From NCBI RefSeq assembly GCF_026230105.1, contig NC_079474.1, positions 27,542,294-27,606,293 on the forward strand: DNA of 64,000 nt, given 5' to 3'. This document shows positions 11,977 through 24,551 of the stretch, piece after piece (position 1 is the first letter of the stretch; every line of letters starts with the position of its first letter). A model generated the notes under the pieces. It saw only the letters and a list, made by a program, of their open reading frames with translations, did no database searches and had not been told where the DNA came from. The translations under genes were made by a program, and so were the position numbers. The stretch comes from Diorhabda sublineata. Its lineage: Eukaryota > Arthropoda > Insecta > Coleoptera > Chrysomelidae.

Positions 11977-12843
11977 TTTACCAGTAATGTATAATTATCC
12001 TTAATTTACTGCCTAATCTAAAAAATTAACAACAAGAGAACTTAGTTTAATGTTAATTTCAATTTAGTTTTAATTTTGGTTGCATAAACCAAGCTTAAGA
12101 TCGGTTTAGTGTACCGAAGTATTTAAAGAGAAAGGAATCATTGGGTTTACAAATGGCGGTAATTTCCATAGTAGAAATAGTAGTTGAAAAATAAATTACT
12201 ACTAAGAAAAACTTGATAACTGTATAATAACTTAAAAACCTACCAAAGTATTTATGAAGGTAGGGTTGTCCAACGCTTATATGGTGAGAGACCAGCCAGT
12301 TTGGAACGGTTGGTCTCCGTCCTGGAGCCGGTCCTGCCTGGATGTAAGGCGGTTTATTTACATTGTTTCTTTTGAACTAAGGTCTATTTATTTATTTGTT
12401 TTGTTTCTTTATTTCCTAGAACTTTTGAGAGTTGCTTTTGGAATATATAAGGAGTTTGTGTTGCGCAGTTTAGTTTAGTCTATAATAATTTGTCATAGTG
12501 AACAGACCTAATTAGAAAGTAGACGAAGAATTTAAATAAATTATTTAAGTTAGTTAAGTGTTGGTGATAAGTGAAATATTATAAGTTAGTTAAGTGTAAT
12601 GTTCAAATAAATTGAGAAAGTAAGAGACTGCGTTTATCAATTCACCCCACAAAAAGAAATCGAATAAATAAATAAGAAAAATTCTACATTATTGATGAAA
12701 ATCGACTTGAAAATATTGAAAGAAAATATATTTTTGAACGAAAATGAATACAACTTAATTTTAGAAGAATAATGTTGATAGGATTAGTATTAACAAACTT
12801 ACAAAGTTTACGTTTACCAGTAATTTATAATTATCCTTAATCC
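11977..12843. repeat. Short direct repeat flanking a possible LTR insertion
   Basis: TTTACCAGTAAT followed by TATAATTATCCTTAAT occurs at about 11977-12006 and again at about 12809-12838, differing at one internal base. The two copies are about 830 bp apart and bracket the LTR-like sequence at 12267-12651. At roughly 30 bp they are too long for a target-site duplication. They more likely belong to a repeat that was interrupted or locally duplicated. Confidence 0.45.
12267..12651 (+). mobile_element. Possible solo LTR of a Ty3/gypsy-like retrotransposon
   Basis: This 385-bp block looks LTR-like. It starts TGTCCAACGC and ends CCCCACA. It has a TATA-like AATATATAAGG at about 12442, a downstream start-site-like GCGCAGTTTAGTTTAG, and AATAAA-type signals towards the end (12535 and 12606). 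It is compositionally distinct from its surroundings, with a GC-richer 5' third. I found no matching second LTR, no gag/pol, no primer-binding site and no clean target duplication, so it could equally be a different repeat or a promoter. Confidence 0.35.
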
Positions 12844-14940
12844 ACTATATGTATTTTTCATTTCAACAAAGTTATCGAGAATATCTCTGTATATATCCAT
12901 ACCAAGTATTTTAGGTAATTCCTAAACCACGTTTAAGAAATAAAATTCAATTTTTAAGAGTAAGGATATGAATCAACCCACTCTATACAATTTAAATGTA
13001 AATTCAAACAACCTCAAGTCAACCATGATGTTTTCTGTATATTCATAACCTTTTTCTTGTTTTCTATTCTTTTCTTTGTGTAACATTCTCCCACGTAAAC
13101 ATTTCGCTCTCATTGTTCCTAATGACCGTATACTACTACTTCTGATTTGTGAATTTTATATAATACGAAAGCTGCTTTTTCTAATTCGATTACCTTAAAA
13201 TGTTTGTAGGAATGTCTTTATATATTGTATAAGGCCCTAAATTTGTTTGTTGAAATTCACTAATTATACTGAACGGATTTGAAGCAAAAAGCAAGACATA
13301 TTTTCTGTACTTTGAGCAGTACTTAGTTATTACATGGACTAAAGGATTTGGAGAACGTGAATCATAAAAATGTTTGAAAATTCTAGTTTTTCGATGTTTT
13401 AGAGACATGAAATGAACAGTACACACAATTTTTTATTACTCATACAAAAGAGAGTATTTCACAGTCCCCTTGTAATATCTTGATAAACAATTCAATATAG
13501 TCGACCCGTTGAATAATCATCCACCTATCTTCTGATTCACTCTGTAGTAGTATTATTATTCATCTGGAATACACGACTGCGCGTTCTTTCAAGTAAAATT
13601 CTGTCTTGGTTCATTTTCATAATGATTGCTCGCTTTTGCTATTTCGTTTTGTAGATATATTCCAGATACCAAAAGTATAATGTTATATAAAAAAAAGTTT
13701 CTTTAATTTCTTATTTTTTAGACCTTTTGATATATTAATGCATCTAAATGTTCTTGACTTAAGTTTTAAATAATATATCAACTCGTAAACTGTCCTCAAA
13801 ACTTTAGTGCAACCCGTTCAAACATTTATGCATTATTTACCCTTTAGGTAGACTATTTATTCAACTTGAAGATGTGAATATATTTTTAGAGTTCAAAGAA
13901 TAAGATGTCATGCAAATAAGGTGTTTGTTTAGATTCGAAATTAAAACGAATGTTGTTTTAGTGAGAGGAGAAGTATATGTCTGAAGAATAAAAAAACCTC
14001 AGGAAATAATGGCGTCCTGAAATTATTTGTGTTAATATCTGCTTATAAATATAAGAAAGAAAAGTGCAAAAAAGATAAAGTCAATGACTATTTGATCGTG
14101 TGTAAAAACGCTATGTAATTATTAAACAATTTATAAGCTATCCAGATAATCTACCTATATACCTATACCTTAATGTATAAAGAAATGGATTTTAATCAAA
14201 TTTTCCCTTAGAAATGTATAGAAAAGTTGTTTTTTTTATAGTAAATATATTGTCTAAATATTAATATGTATAACTCGACAACGTTGTATCATATTCTCAG
14301 TACGGAACCGTATATACGATTATCTGTTATTTTACTACGACCACTACAAAGTATACAACATCAACTCTTGGAGTGATTTTTCCCGCGTCTAAATACTAGT
14401 TTAACCCCCTTTCCTCTCGTACCGCCGATACAACTAGTAACGTAAGTGAAAGCAGCGAGTCAATTTGAGTGCCTTTTTCATAAAGTGGATTCAACCATAA
14501 GAAGATGCTTGGCTCGCTTAGTCTGTACTATTCGTACTCTAAAAGGTAAAGAAAAACCACTGAAGTACCATGTAGAACCGGTCTTGCTAGTAGGATTGGT
14601 TTAGTAGATGTTGCCAGCTTTATTAAAACCAAAATTTTATTTGACCATTAAAAATAACGTTCAGAACGTACTTTGAAATTTATACTTTCAATTTACGAAC
14701 ATGTTGTTTTTTTCTGGGATTGTTGTTTTGATGTGAAAGCAATAAGGGATAATTGTGTTAAATGTTTGAGATACAAATATATAAACAAGTGAAAAAGTCG
14801 TCGGACTCTCGCGCGAGAGATTATAGCGCATTTTTTACAGATAGCAACCAGTAAATAACAACAAAAATCTCCGAATTTCAACAACAATCTCCGAACTCGC
14901 CGCTATCAAATCATTCAACAGTGTGGAGGATGTAAGAAAA
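12660..14940. other. Unassigned AT-rich DNA
   Basis: No domain or paired terminal repeats recognised. The minus-strand frame at 13190-13426 has no motif I know. Confidence 0.4.
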
Positions 14941-14944
14941 ATTC

Positions 14945-15495
14945 TTAAAAACGGGCTCTTCTGCCGACGCGCCGCCTCCTGGACGACCGGTATCTGTAAT
15001 AACTAACAAAAATATGGAAAAAGTTGGTGGAGCAACCGTACCAATCTGCAGTGCGGCGGTCGGGAGAACTTCAAACATCCGATCGTTCTTTACGACGAAC
15101 GCTGAAACGAATGCACTATCGAGTTTACCGACGGCGTCTTTTCCACGCACTTCTCGAGGATGATTTTGATCGCAGATTGGAATTTTGCGAGTGGTACCTC
15201 GGATGCAGTCAGGATAATCCGCAATTACTGCATTCCATTTTGTGGTCTGATAAAGCAACCTGCAAGCTGCACGGTCAATCGGCATAACTTCGTGTCTTGG
15301 AACGTCCAAAACTGTCTGAAGAATTAAACCTGCCTGGGTGTGTGGGCAAATGGATAATGATCTAATACTAGCGAACATCCGACATTTCATACAGGATGGA
15401 GTTTCGCCGCACTACGTGTTATGTACCTTAATGTTCATTTTGGAGAATGGATAGGCAGACGAGGATTCAATGTGTGGACCGCATCGTAATGTTGT
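14945..15495 (+). mobile_element. DD41D-type Tc1/mariner transposase remnant
   Basis: Plus-strand pieces in several frames line up with one transposase: PPGRPVSVITNKNMEKV (linker between the two helix-turn-helix parts); then SAVRRSGELQTSDRSLRRTL (second helix-turn-helix); then LLEDDFDRRLEFCEWYLG; then ILWSDKATCKLHGQ, around the first catalytic Asp. A frameshift follows, then RHNFVSWNVQN. After a gap come QDGVSPHYV, with the second Asp, and FGEWIGRRGFNVWTAS just before the site of the third Asp. The part between RHNFVSW and QDG is largely deleted, and the C-terminus is missing. The 88-codon frame at 15024-15287 is the best preserved piece. Probably same broad group as the copy at 20575-21460. 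Inactive. Confidence 0.85.
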
Positions 15496-15504
15496 CGTAA
15501 ATAC

Positions 15505-18500
15505 ATTGACCTATGTTTTATACATTATTTTTTTAAATTTTATATGCGCTATTTTCTATTGCTCAAGATATATATGTTGCCCTCTATCTCTTGATCAAGT
15601 AAACACATCAAGTTAGTAGATGAATCTTGACCCAATTACCATTTTCCTGATGAGAATTTTCTGTTTTCCCAACATTATTATTTGGAAAATCTCTGTAAGA
15701 TCAATTATATTTCTTACTAATAATGAATAAAATTTCTAAATCGGTCAACACTCAACTTTTAATTTGAACTAGTATACATTGAAAGTTTCACAAACATATC
15801 TGACTAAAAATCTCTAAGTACGATCCTGAGTAAAATTACTACTTTCCTCAACTTTCAGTCGTTTAGTTGAAAAACGACAACGCTGTTTCAATACAGCCGG
15901 TTAGAAGAGAACAAAGACTGAAATCACCGCCTCTGGTTGTGTGCCTGTCGCGTGCCTTTGAAAAAATATTGTGTTACCCAGGTTACGATGGTATACTGAG
16001 ATCTACCTAAATAAATATAACATAAAATAGAAATTGGTATAGCCGTTATAAATTATTATTCTAAATAAAATCCAAATGCTATTTGGGAACTTTTCTCAAA
16101 TATTATCAGCATTATTGAACTTTATAATTCTTTATAATTCCAAACAAATGGACACAAATTGAAAAAATTTTTCTAAAACAATTTAATGATAACAAAAATG
16201 TACAAAACAAGAGAATGGAAAGTAGAAATTGCAATGTATATGAAAATATGATGAACATTTCGGATTTTCGAAAGATAAAAGGTATGAAAACGATATTCAG
16301 TAAAAAATGAACCAATTAAAAACATATTGAGCTCTAAACATTGAGAGTAAAATTAAATAAAGTTGAATCACTGAAAGGAGTGAAAATCTGATCGAAAAGC
16401 GAATGCTTTCCATGATAAAAAGAACACCAATGAAGAATTATTTAAATGGTAAGAGATAGTGGAAAAAATTAAATCTCAAAAAAGGTGGGGCATATATTGA
16501 GACGAGGACCATAACATAAACTATGCTACAATGGAAATATGGGGAGAATGCAGATGTAGATGATCTAGACCTTAATGGTCAATAGAGGTGAAAGAGGTAG
16601 GGTAAAAGTTACAAGATGGAAGAGGAAAACTATAGATCGGGAAAAAGGTGATGAATTAGTGCGAATAAGTTATGAAATAATAGAGGATAGCTATTAGTCA
16701 ACATATCTTTGATTTCTCATTGTCGCACAATCAAAATTTATAAAAATAACGGAGTTAATTGTTTCAACTTCAAACTCAGGTATGTAAGTTAGAGATGCGA
16801 AAATATCATGATTGTATTTTCGATTTTCTATGTCATTAGTTTCATCTTAACTAGCTACAGAAATGAATGTTTACTATAAACATTTTACTGGCATGAACAA
16901 GTTAAAAAGAACCAATTTATAGGTGGACTCTAGCTAGATTTCGTTGATTATGTTGTGTAGCAATGCGCTATTTAAAAAGTCAGTAATAACCTAGGACTGA
17001 TAATATCAATAAACAATAGTCAAAAAAGTAGAACTAAGGTAGCACAACAAGGATTATGTAATTGGAGCTATTGTTTCTCGCCAATTGGTATATTATTGAC
17101 AGATCAGATAAAGTTTGTTTTCTTTCAAAAAACGTTGTACATTTTGTAGATGAATAATTCAGATATACGAACAATAAGAATTTAAATATGTTATATTTGT
17201 ATTTGAAACACGTTGATAAACTGAGAAATTTGTCGAATTCCATACTTCCATAAAGCTGAAGATTAAAAACAATCACAATCAGAAAAATAAAAAAAAGCAG
17301 TGATATTACTATTAAATCTAATTATATAATGAAAAAGTTTGAGCTTGACTTCGTCAATTGATGAAACTTCGATAGCAATCGAATAAGATCGACATTTATT
17401 TTCATACATTCAGAAAAATTCTTCCAAGTTCTCATCCTTTTACAGGAAAAAACATTTGCACACGTGTGGAGTAGCTATAGTATGCAATAAAAAGGTCTGA
17501 AAGAGGAAATGCTCAGATAACTTATAATTTACACTTGATTACAAGCGATTAAACAATTCTTTTATCTCTTAATTGCTACTCATATTTCCTGAAGATTGCG
17601 ATCATAATGGCAAGAGTGTTTGTCAAGTGATAGTTGGAACTGTTGAAAAGAGTGAAAAAGAAAAGTGTCAAATAAATCTTGCCAATATAGGAAAGTTTGT
17701 GATTTTAAATCAACGTTGCTATCTTCAATTTTTTTCAATATTAGAAAGGGGAAACCCAACCTGATCCTTCAATAAATGAATATTAAAAATTTTTCAGAAA
17801 TAAATTATTCTTTCGATTAATGGAGAAACATATTTTAAAGCTCTCATCATGGATAATCGACAAACTTCCAATAGGGTTGGCGCTTGTATCATATAAAAGG
17901 AAGAGAAGAAGTATGCTTTTTGATTTTCAATAAGTACGGCTATCTGCTATTTTGAGAACAAAATAGAAAATGAAAATTGGCCATTCCTCACTGAGCACGC
18001 TTTAAGATGAATTTTGATTGTTGTTTATCACCTATTTTTCTTCCCAATCATTTAGATTCATGATACCTTTCGATAATAATTTATTTATTAATGTAACGAG
18101 GTAATAAAACTTGCAAGATGAACCATCCAAATAATATTAGAAAATCGTGAACTTCTATTTTTGTGTAGCTCCCTTCAAATATGTCCTTTTGCGCAACTGC
18201 TCCATTTCAATGAGATTTCCTTCAGATTGGTACGACGGTAGTACCGATATGCCACGTAAAGTTACCATTTCATCCACAAGATAAAATTGACTTATATTTT
18301 CTATTACTATAATGGAAAGTTGAATAAAATATCCTAGTTTTAGTTACCTATACAATTTGAAACAAATGTCAAGAGGCCACCGTCAAAAACCTTACCAACC
18401 ATTTTTAAATATTATTCTAAACTTAAGGATCTCATATCTCTTTGAGCAAAACTCGCAATTTGATATTTTTTTAGGACGTAACTAAAATAAATAATTATAA

Positions 18501-20560
18501 AAATATTTTGAATCGGAGGATTTATTAGTAAATTAAAGAATTAATCAAAATAAGATCGTGCCCCAGTAGCATCATAATCAAGTTCAATGCAGAAAAGCCA
18601 TGTTCGCATCAGAACTAGAGACTGATGTTTGTTACTGTTCACAGTTTACAGAAAATTTTTGCTTGTTCAAAAATAGTTAGTATTTAACTATAATCCAATG
18701 GATTCAGGCCTTGCTTCTACTCCGTGAAGTTTCATGAAGAATGAAGATCTTGAATTTTTCTTTATTAGTCTTGTTCTTGTAGTGTACTAAGTGTTTTACT
18801 CTTGCAGGTTCCAATCCTGATCTTATTATTCCAAGACGTCTAAATAAATGGTTTTTAAAGTGGTTTTGAAGTAAATGGAAGTTGAGAAATAGGAATGGAA
18901 TATTATTGGAATAAGTATTATGAAAAGTTTTTATAAATATAAAGTGCCAATAATCGAAGCAGATGAAAAATACTGTCTGGAACAATATTATCAGTCACTT
19001 TTTCATGTATTGTAAAAATTATTCTAATAGTAAGATAGTTTGAGTGCTTGTAGCATTATTTTCCATGTTTTAAGTCGACTTTTTGAATGATACAAACCTC
19101 CATCGAAGAACTGTAAAGAAGAGAAAGTTCAATCTTATAATATGATGTGAGTCCAAAAACAAAATAAAAAAAATACGAAAAAATTGTAAGACCTCAAGAG
19201 TCTTGCATGCTCGGTTTGGTCTTGCGGAACACTTACACTGCTCGGTTTCAGTCGTGTTAGTCTGCTGGTGTTACTCTTCGTCTTTTCTGCAGAACGAAGG
19301 ATAGTTTCACTCCCCACGTCATAACATGGACAAATTATTTACCAATCTGCGATGATGCTTCATCAGCAGTCTCGTGACTTTTCATTTTATCTGTAACTTT
19401 CCCTTGAAAGTTGTCATTTCTAAGCACAACCTTAGATTCCCTTATATGTTGCCCCATATTATCCCATATTATATCTTATCGAATACTTTCATCAAATTGT
19501 TTTGTCGTAATCTAGAATATGATTTAAACTTGATTTTTTAAGCTATATTCATAATCTTCCATTCTTATAGGGCCTTAAATATTGCTTACAAGTTGTGGAC
19601 AAAAGATTTAGATGACAATGTATTACCAATCCGTTTAAGTCTTCTGATGCTTCTAAAAAATATTTGGACAAATCTGCTCATATTGGAGGGCATCTATCAT
19701 GTTTCAAAAGCATGACAATTTTCTTAATTTCTTGCTCAAAATGTTAATAACAACTGCCGAACCCCTGCTGTCTTCCGGAAAAGATATTCCAAACTATCTA
19801 TTAAAATTTCAGTCGATTTCTATAATCCACTACGGGGAGTTTGGGAACTTAATCTTGAGCTGCTTGGCGATGCGAGAATCCTATCAGTAAATTAGGGATT
19901 AAACCTAGTTCCAGCAATGTTTATCTAGGGAACCAGATATTGCTAAGTCATTAGGTTCAAAAAGTAACGTGGTTTTGGTGTGCCTTACACTTTACAATAT
20001 TATTCAATATTATGAAGTAATTAAAACATTTTTAATTTGGAAATCATAAAACTCGTAATTCCTTAATAGGTACCGGAACTTTGTTCTAGTGTGTACTAGG
20101 CGAAATTAAGGATTGAAATATAAAAATAAACATTTATAACATAGAAACATTTTATTGATGCTATATATAATATAATCGGTATCTAATTATATGTATAAAA
20201 TAGCATGATAAATGTTACATAACCTACAAAAAATCTTGGATAAAAAGCACTCGTAAGAGTAATAAATTGAATAATTGTAATCTCATTAATAGAAGCAGGA
20301 TTTTTACTTGCTCTCGATCTTGACATAACTTAGAGGAACGTTAATCAACAAATTACAGGGTAATACAATTGATAAGATGTCAGGTATTAGATAGTTGCTT
20401 TTATACCACTTTATTTGATCGTAGATTTCCATTTTATTAAAAAGTACTTATTAGTTCATTAATATTGGTCATATTGATTATTATATGGGAGGATCAGAAA
20501 GTTATGCGAATTTAAAAAAATAAAAATAAAAAAACTAAATACATATAATCCACATACATT
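15505..20560. other. Long AT-rich stretch without recognised genes
   Basis: About 5 kb with no protein motif I trust and no clear inverted or tandem repeats. The minus-strand frame 18704-18985 and others are short and motif-free. A purine-rich patch at 16370-16700 resembles decayed retrotransposon C-terminal code, but not enough to call. Confidence 0.4.
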
Positions 20561-20574
20561 TTTTTATTTTATTT

Positions 20575-21460
20575 GGAATATAAATCTGCGAAATTCATTT
20601 CTTAAAAAAACATCATCCAGGTGTGCACATTCGCGCAGCAAACATTCCTCGAATCTAGATCTCAAATTGATGAAAACTCGCTGGCACTTTGCGCGGGGAA
20701 TACCATCTCTATTTCTTCTCGGATGTTGGTCTTCAACTGATTAAGCGTGGCTGGGTTATTGGAGTAGACTCTACATTTCAGGTATCCCCACATACAAAAT
20801 CCGGTGGTGTTAGGTCCGGACTTCTAGGGGGCCATGTAATGTTACCTAGGCGAGATATCAGTTTCCCAGCAAACATCTGGTTTAAGACCGCCAAAGAGGC
20901 ATTAGAAGTATGATATGTCGCGCCATCTTGTTGAAACCATGTTGTACGATTATAGTGACAGTGATTGTCCTTGTTGATTTTGAAAGAAATAGGGTCCGAT
21001 AATTCCGTGCACTGATATGGCCTCACAAACGGTTACTTTCGGCGAATGCAGAGGCTTTTGATGTTTTGCACGTGGGTTTTCTGCAGCTCAGTAACGGCAA
21101 TTCTGTCTATTGACATGCCCTTATAAGTGAAAATGGGCTTCGTCGGAGAATAGAATATTCCAACAAAAACTCGTATTAAAATTAAATCATTTGGCTGTAA
21201 TTTCTGCACAAATTGAATTTTATAAGGGTGCAATTTCCACTAAATGCGATGCAAAGAGGTTCTGGATACCACAAGTTCGGCTGATCGCTTGCGAGTCGAT
21301 AGACCAGTATTACGTTGAACTGAAGCTTTAACTTGTTGAATTGTGCTTCTGTTCTTGTTGATCCATTGCGACTAAATTTCCGAGAACCGAGCTACTCATC
21401 CCCACCATCCGCGAAGCTCCCTGTCATAATGTTCAAACGCAAGAGAGTTTGTAAAATCGT
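20575..21460 (-). mobile_element. DD41D (rosa-like) Tc1/mariner transposase remnant
   Basis: Nearly the whole transposase can be followed on the minus strand in shifting frames. From 21360 downward: STIQQVKASVQRNTGLSTRK (helix-turn-helix), then LHPYKIQFVQKLQPND. FSDEAHFHL has the first Asp, followed by GHVNRQNCRY. Then WFQQDGATYHTS has the second, and ITWPPRSPDLTPPDF the third. The C-terminus runs YLKCRVYSNNPATL, then LRSRFEECLLRECAHLDDVF, to about 20575. The second and third Asp are separated by 41 residues, the DD41D spacing of rosa-type elements. All three acids remain, but at least four stops and frameshifts break the gene. No terminal inverted repeats were found. Confidence 0.9.
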
Positions 21461-21464
21461 ACGC

Positions 21465-22838
21465 CTTTCTGGCCCACCTGTTACGACTTAATTCAAAATA
21501 AGAAAATATCTTACACAAATTTTTGTTTGGGAATTTTTAAAATCGATATCAATTCATTAATATCGAATTATCAAACCACGAGACGAAACAATTAATCTTT
21601 TTTAATTTACTATTAAAACATTTATAAAAGAAAATCCCTCAAAGTGTATTATAACGTGCAGTTTTCAGCCGCTGTGTTTGTGCAAGGAGTTTGCATCTAA
21701 AACAGATGTAATATCGAATCCAGAAACTACAAAATTATATAAAAAGAATGAAATTAGACTAGTTTCATAAACAAATCGAAACAGTCTACTATTTAGACGA
21801 TACAAGAATAAACGTTGGAGATAAAGTCCAACTCGGACTCTCCACGAAGCAACACTAGGAAAGACCACTGCAAGAGTGTGGTCGGTGCGCTCGTATCTTC
21901 TTGCCTCGAATGCAAGTGAAAGAAGGCAAGAGAACGAGGCAATCAATCACTCTCTCGTGGTCGTCACTTTGTAAAAATCCGTGAAATTTTTATTATGGCT
22001 TAAAATTGGAAAATTGATAAAAAATTAATCTTGCACAAATTAAAAAAAAGGGGATCATTGGCTGTACATGTGTGTTTTTTATTCTAATAACTTATTTTTC
22101 TTTGAGGTTTTAGCAGTCTTAAATACCTGTATGTATACGCTGTTTCATATATTATTATATAAAATTTTAAATAATTAAACTATACATTGGAGGTAAATGG
22201 TTTTATTTCCATACAAAAGTTGTTCAAAAGAAATTCTCAACAAAAATTTTTGTTCTCGAAATATTTACCACTATGTTGTTTCCAAAGTCAGGATAATCAA
22301 GTTTTTCTTGATATCATGTACTAATTTAGGCCTCGAAGTCACTTAACGGACCCAGTGATATTCTTCGTTACGCATACAGAGGTGAAACTCGTTCACAACA
22401 CACCCTGTATGCGACCGAAGTAGTTGTAAATGATCGTTCTCACAGACTTTGACACAAACTTGTTTCAAAATAATGTAGTCCACTTTAATTTACTCACAGT
22501 CGCTAAACATCGAAATGATGTTCGTGATATGATATTTTATAAGTATCGAGTGATTTATATAATCTGGTTGTGTCTTGTATTCCATTTTAAGAGTTTATTC
22601 AAGAGTGATGATAATATGTTTTGGTAGGTCGATGAATATATATTCACGTGTATTTTTTCCCTGGTCTCATAAGACGTTTCACGACACTGTAAGATACAGT
22701 GTCATTCATATGTCATGGCTACAACCAGATGAAAAATAAAATAATATATGTCTTTTTATCGTTGGCATCGCGATTTTGAGGGATCAGGTACGAAATAATT
22801 ATAAACCATAGTCGTTATATTCTTATCATAATGATACT
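21465..22838. other. Unassigned AT-rich DNA
   Basis: No recognised gene. A short GC-richer patch around 22340-22420, with ACACACCCTGTATGCG, looks like the edge of a repeat, but no partner was found. Confidence 0.35.
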
Positions 22839-22842
22839 ATAT

Positions 22843-22985
22843 ACTTTCCAATGGTGTTGTGGGTTGAGGACTCAATATAAAAATGTCTAAAAGTTTTTTT
22901 AAATGCCAATGTTTCGAACTTTTATTTAATCTTTATCAAGGCTAAAAATATATGGTACATTATAACTGAAACGTTGAGAAAGATA
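22843..22985 (-). repeat. Left inverted arm of the Penelope-like fragment
   Basis: Reverse complement of the arm at 23502-23630, with scattered substitutions and small indels. It lies just downstream of the GIY-YIG frame on the minus strand, where the 3' untranslated region and terminal repeat are expected. Confidence 0.75.
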
Positions 22986-22997
22986 AACATATTAATG

Positions 22998-23198
22998 CTA
23001 GTATATTCTGAATTTCAAGTACTGTTTAGTCATACCGATGTAACTCTTATTGCAGTCTAAACAATTTATTTTATAAATCACATTGGAACGCTGGAGTTTA
23101 GGTGTTTTGTCTTTGATATGTATGAATAAGTTGCCTACTTTGTTTATTGGGTAGAATATCAGCTCATAATTGTCACAGTTTCCAAGTTTTTCCGACAA
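22998..23198 (-). pseudogene. GIY-YIG endonuclease fragment of a Penelope-like element
   Basis: The 66-residue frame contains KVGNLFIHIKDKTPKLQRSN, then VIYKINCLDCNKSYIGMTKQ. These are the start of the GIY-YIG nuclease fold (VIY and YIG strands) with the CxxC insertion typical of Penelope-like proteins. The frame ends after YLKFRIY, where the active enzyme would continue with the catalytic Arg/His helix, so the nuclease is incomplete. The upstream reverse transcriptase is not recognisable. Confidence 0.8.
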
Positions 23199-23501
23199 TC
23201 ATCAGGAACTTTATAATACATTCAACTTTCATTTTATACCTGTAATGTATGTAATGTATGTAATGTAATACCTGTATTACGAGTCCATTGTAATTGCACT
23301 CATTTATAATTTTTATTAATATTATCAGTATAAAATTAGTATAGGGCTTCTTAGACGTGGAACCTTGTGTATAAGTCCTTTTATTTATGTCTCCAAGGAT
23401 GGCTCGAATAAAAGTTGAGTAGTCGGCCTAATGCTGAAGATTCGGAAAACTAATTTTAATAATAATTCACCTTTCGGTCGCCTTTTTACTACTTGTTTAT
23501 C

Positions 23502-23630
23502 TTCCTCAACGTTTGATTTATAATGTACCATATATTTTTAACCTAGATAAAAATCAAATAAAAGATCGAAATGTTGCATTTTAAAAAACCGTTTTATTTT
23601 GAGTCCTCACTCCACAATACTATTCGGACT
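23502..23630 (+). repeat. Right inverted arm of the Penelope-like fragment
   Basis: Partner of 22843-22985. It begins TTATCTTCCTCAACGTTTGA and contains the TGAGTCCTCACTCCACAATA block. It abuts an unrelated minus-strand RT fragment. Confidence 0.7.
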
Positions 23631-23639
23631 TACATACTA

Positions 23640-23960
23640 GGAAGGACAATAATATCAAGAATTATACTATATACTCTCCAACATCTTTCGATTTATAGCC
23701 TTCATCTATCTCTACAATGCCATATATTTTCTGTTCGTTCTATATCCTGCATTTCCCTATCGCTTTCGTTTCTCTACTGTATACTTTAGGACCTGTTTAG
23801 GTATTCTTTGTACATGACCATACCAGATTAGTTGTTTAGCTTTGATGTTATCGATTAATGTGTGTCCGACTTTTATAACCTCCCGTATTCTCTAATTTCT
23901 TGACCAGTCCCTCCTGTTTAATTAGTAATAGTATATGCAAGTGAGAATATAATCAGATGT
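23640..23960 (-). mobile_element. RTE-like retrotransposon C-terminal fragment
   Basis: Minus-strand translation gives a frame with NIKAKQLIWYGHVQRIPKQV followed by a basic stretch. The pattern 'hydrophobic-L-x-WYGHVxRM' near the C-terminus is characteristic of a large insect endonuclease/reverse-transcriptase family (RTE-like). Stops interrupt it shortly after. Only the extreme C-terminal region is present; the RT active-site blocks are absent. Confidence 0.65.
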
Positions 23961-23964
23961 GAAT

Positions 23965-24383
23965 TTAAGACTTGGACTTACAACAATTTATTTTCATTAT
24001 ATTTTGTTTACAAAATGAAAATATTCAGCAATCTGATAATGAAAACATAGGAAGGGGGGAAAGGATGAGTTTAAAATGTTCATAAAAAGCAACGTTGAAT
24101 GCTATACAGCAAAAATGAGCAGATTAGATATTGGAGTGCGGACATACCGAATCATGATTCAAAAATTCCATTAGATCATTCTATTTCTCGACGAAACATT
24201 GTTATTTAAGTGGATCATTGATATTAAAAAAAAGTTAAGTTATTAATCTATCTCTTGGAGTTTACTGATAATGGAAGATTTTTTATATAAATAAGCGCCG
24301 TCAGGGCACAATTATATTCACAAAAAACAGTTGGAAAATTATATCTAATAATTTACTATACTTATATTGTTATCATTAATACA
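23965..24383. other. Spacer without recognised features
   Basis: AT-rich DNA between an RT fragment and the left end of the pogo-like element. No motif seen. Confidence 0.4.
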
Positions 24384-24551
24384 TAGGGTAAAACCCCCAA
24401 AATCTCTCAATCTGCCAATGATTGGCACTTCTTCAATATTTTTCTAGAATTACGAGATTCTATCGTCATTCCACTACTCGAATGATCTTTAATGTAATCT
24501 TAAACTTAATACCATGACCTTCCTTGACAAATGGCCGAATAGAATTAATTA

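Larger units (their letters stand above)
22843..23630 (-). mobile_element. Penelope-like element fragment with inverted terminal arms
   Basis: A GIY-YIG endonuclease fragment is bracketed by two inverted arms of about 130-140 bp: 22843-22985 and 23502-23630. Both arms carry the blocks AATGTACCATATATTTTTA and TGAGTCCTCA..CCACAA when read in the same direction. Penelope-like retroelements are known for terminal repeats in direct or inverted arrangement, and for a C-terminal GIY-YIG domain after the reverse transcriptase. No RT is present, so this is a truncated, partly rearranged copy. Confidence 0.75.

Noticed and set aside
18790..18830. GGTTCCAATCC resembling a tRNA B box
   Set aside because: No A box, acceptor stem or cloverleaf could be built around it.
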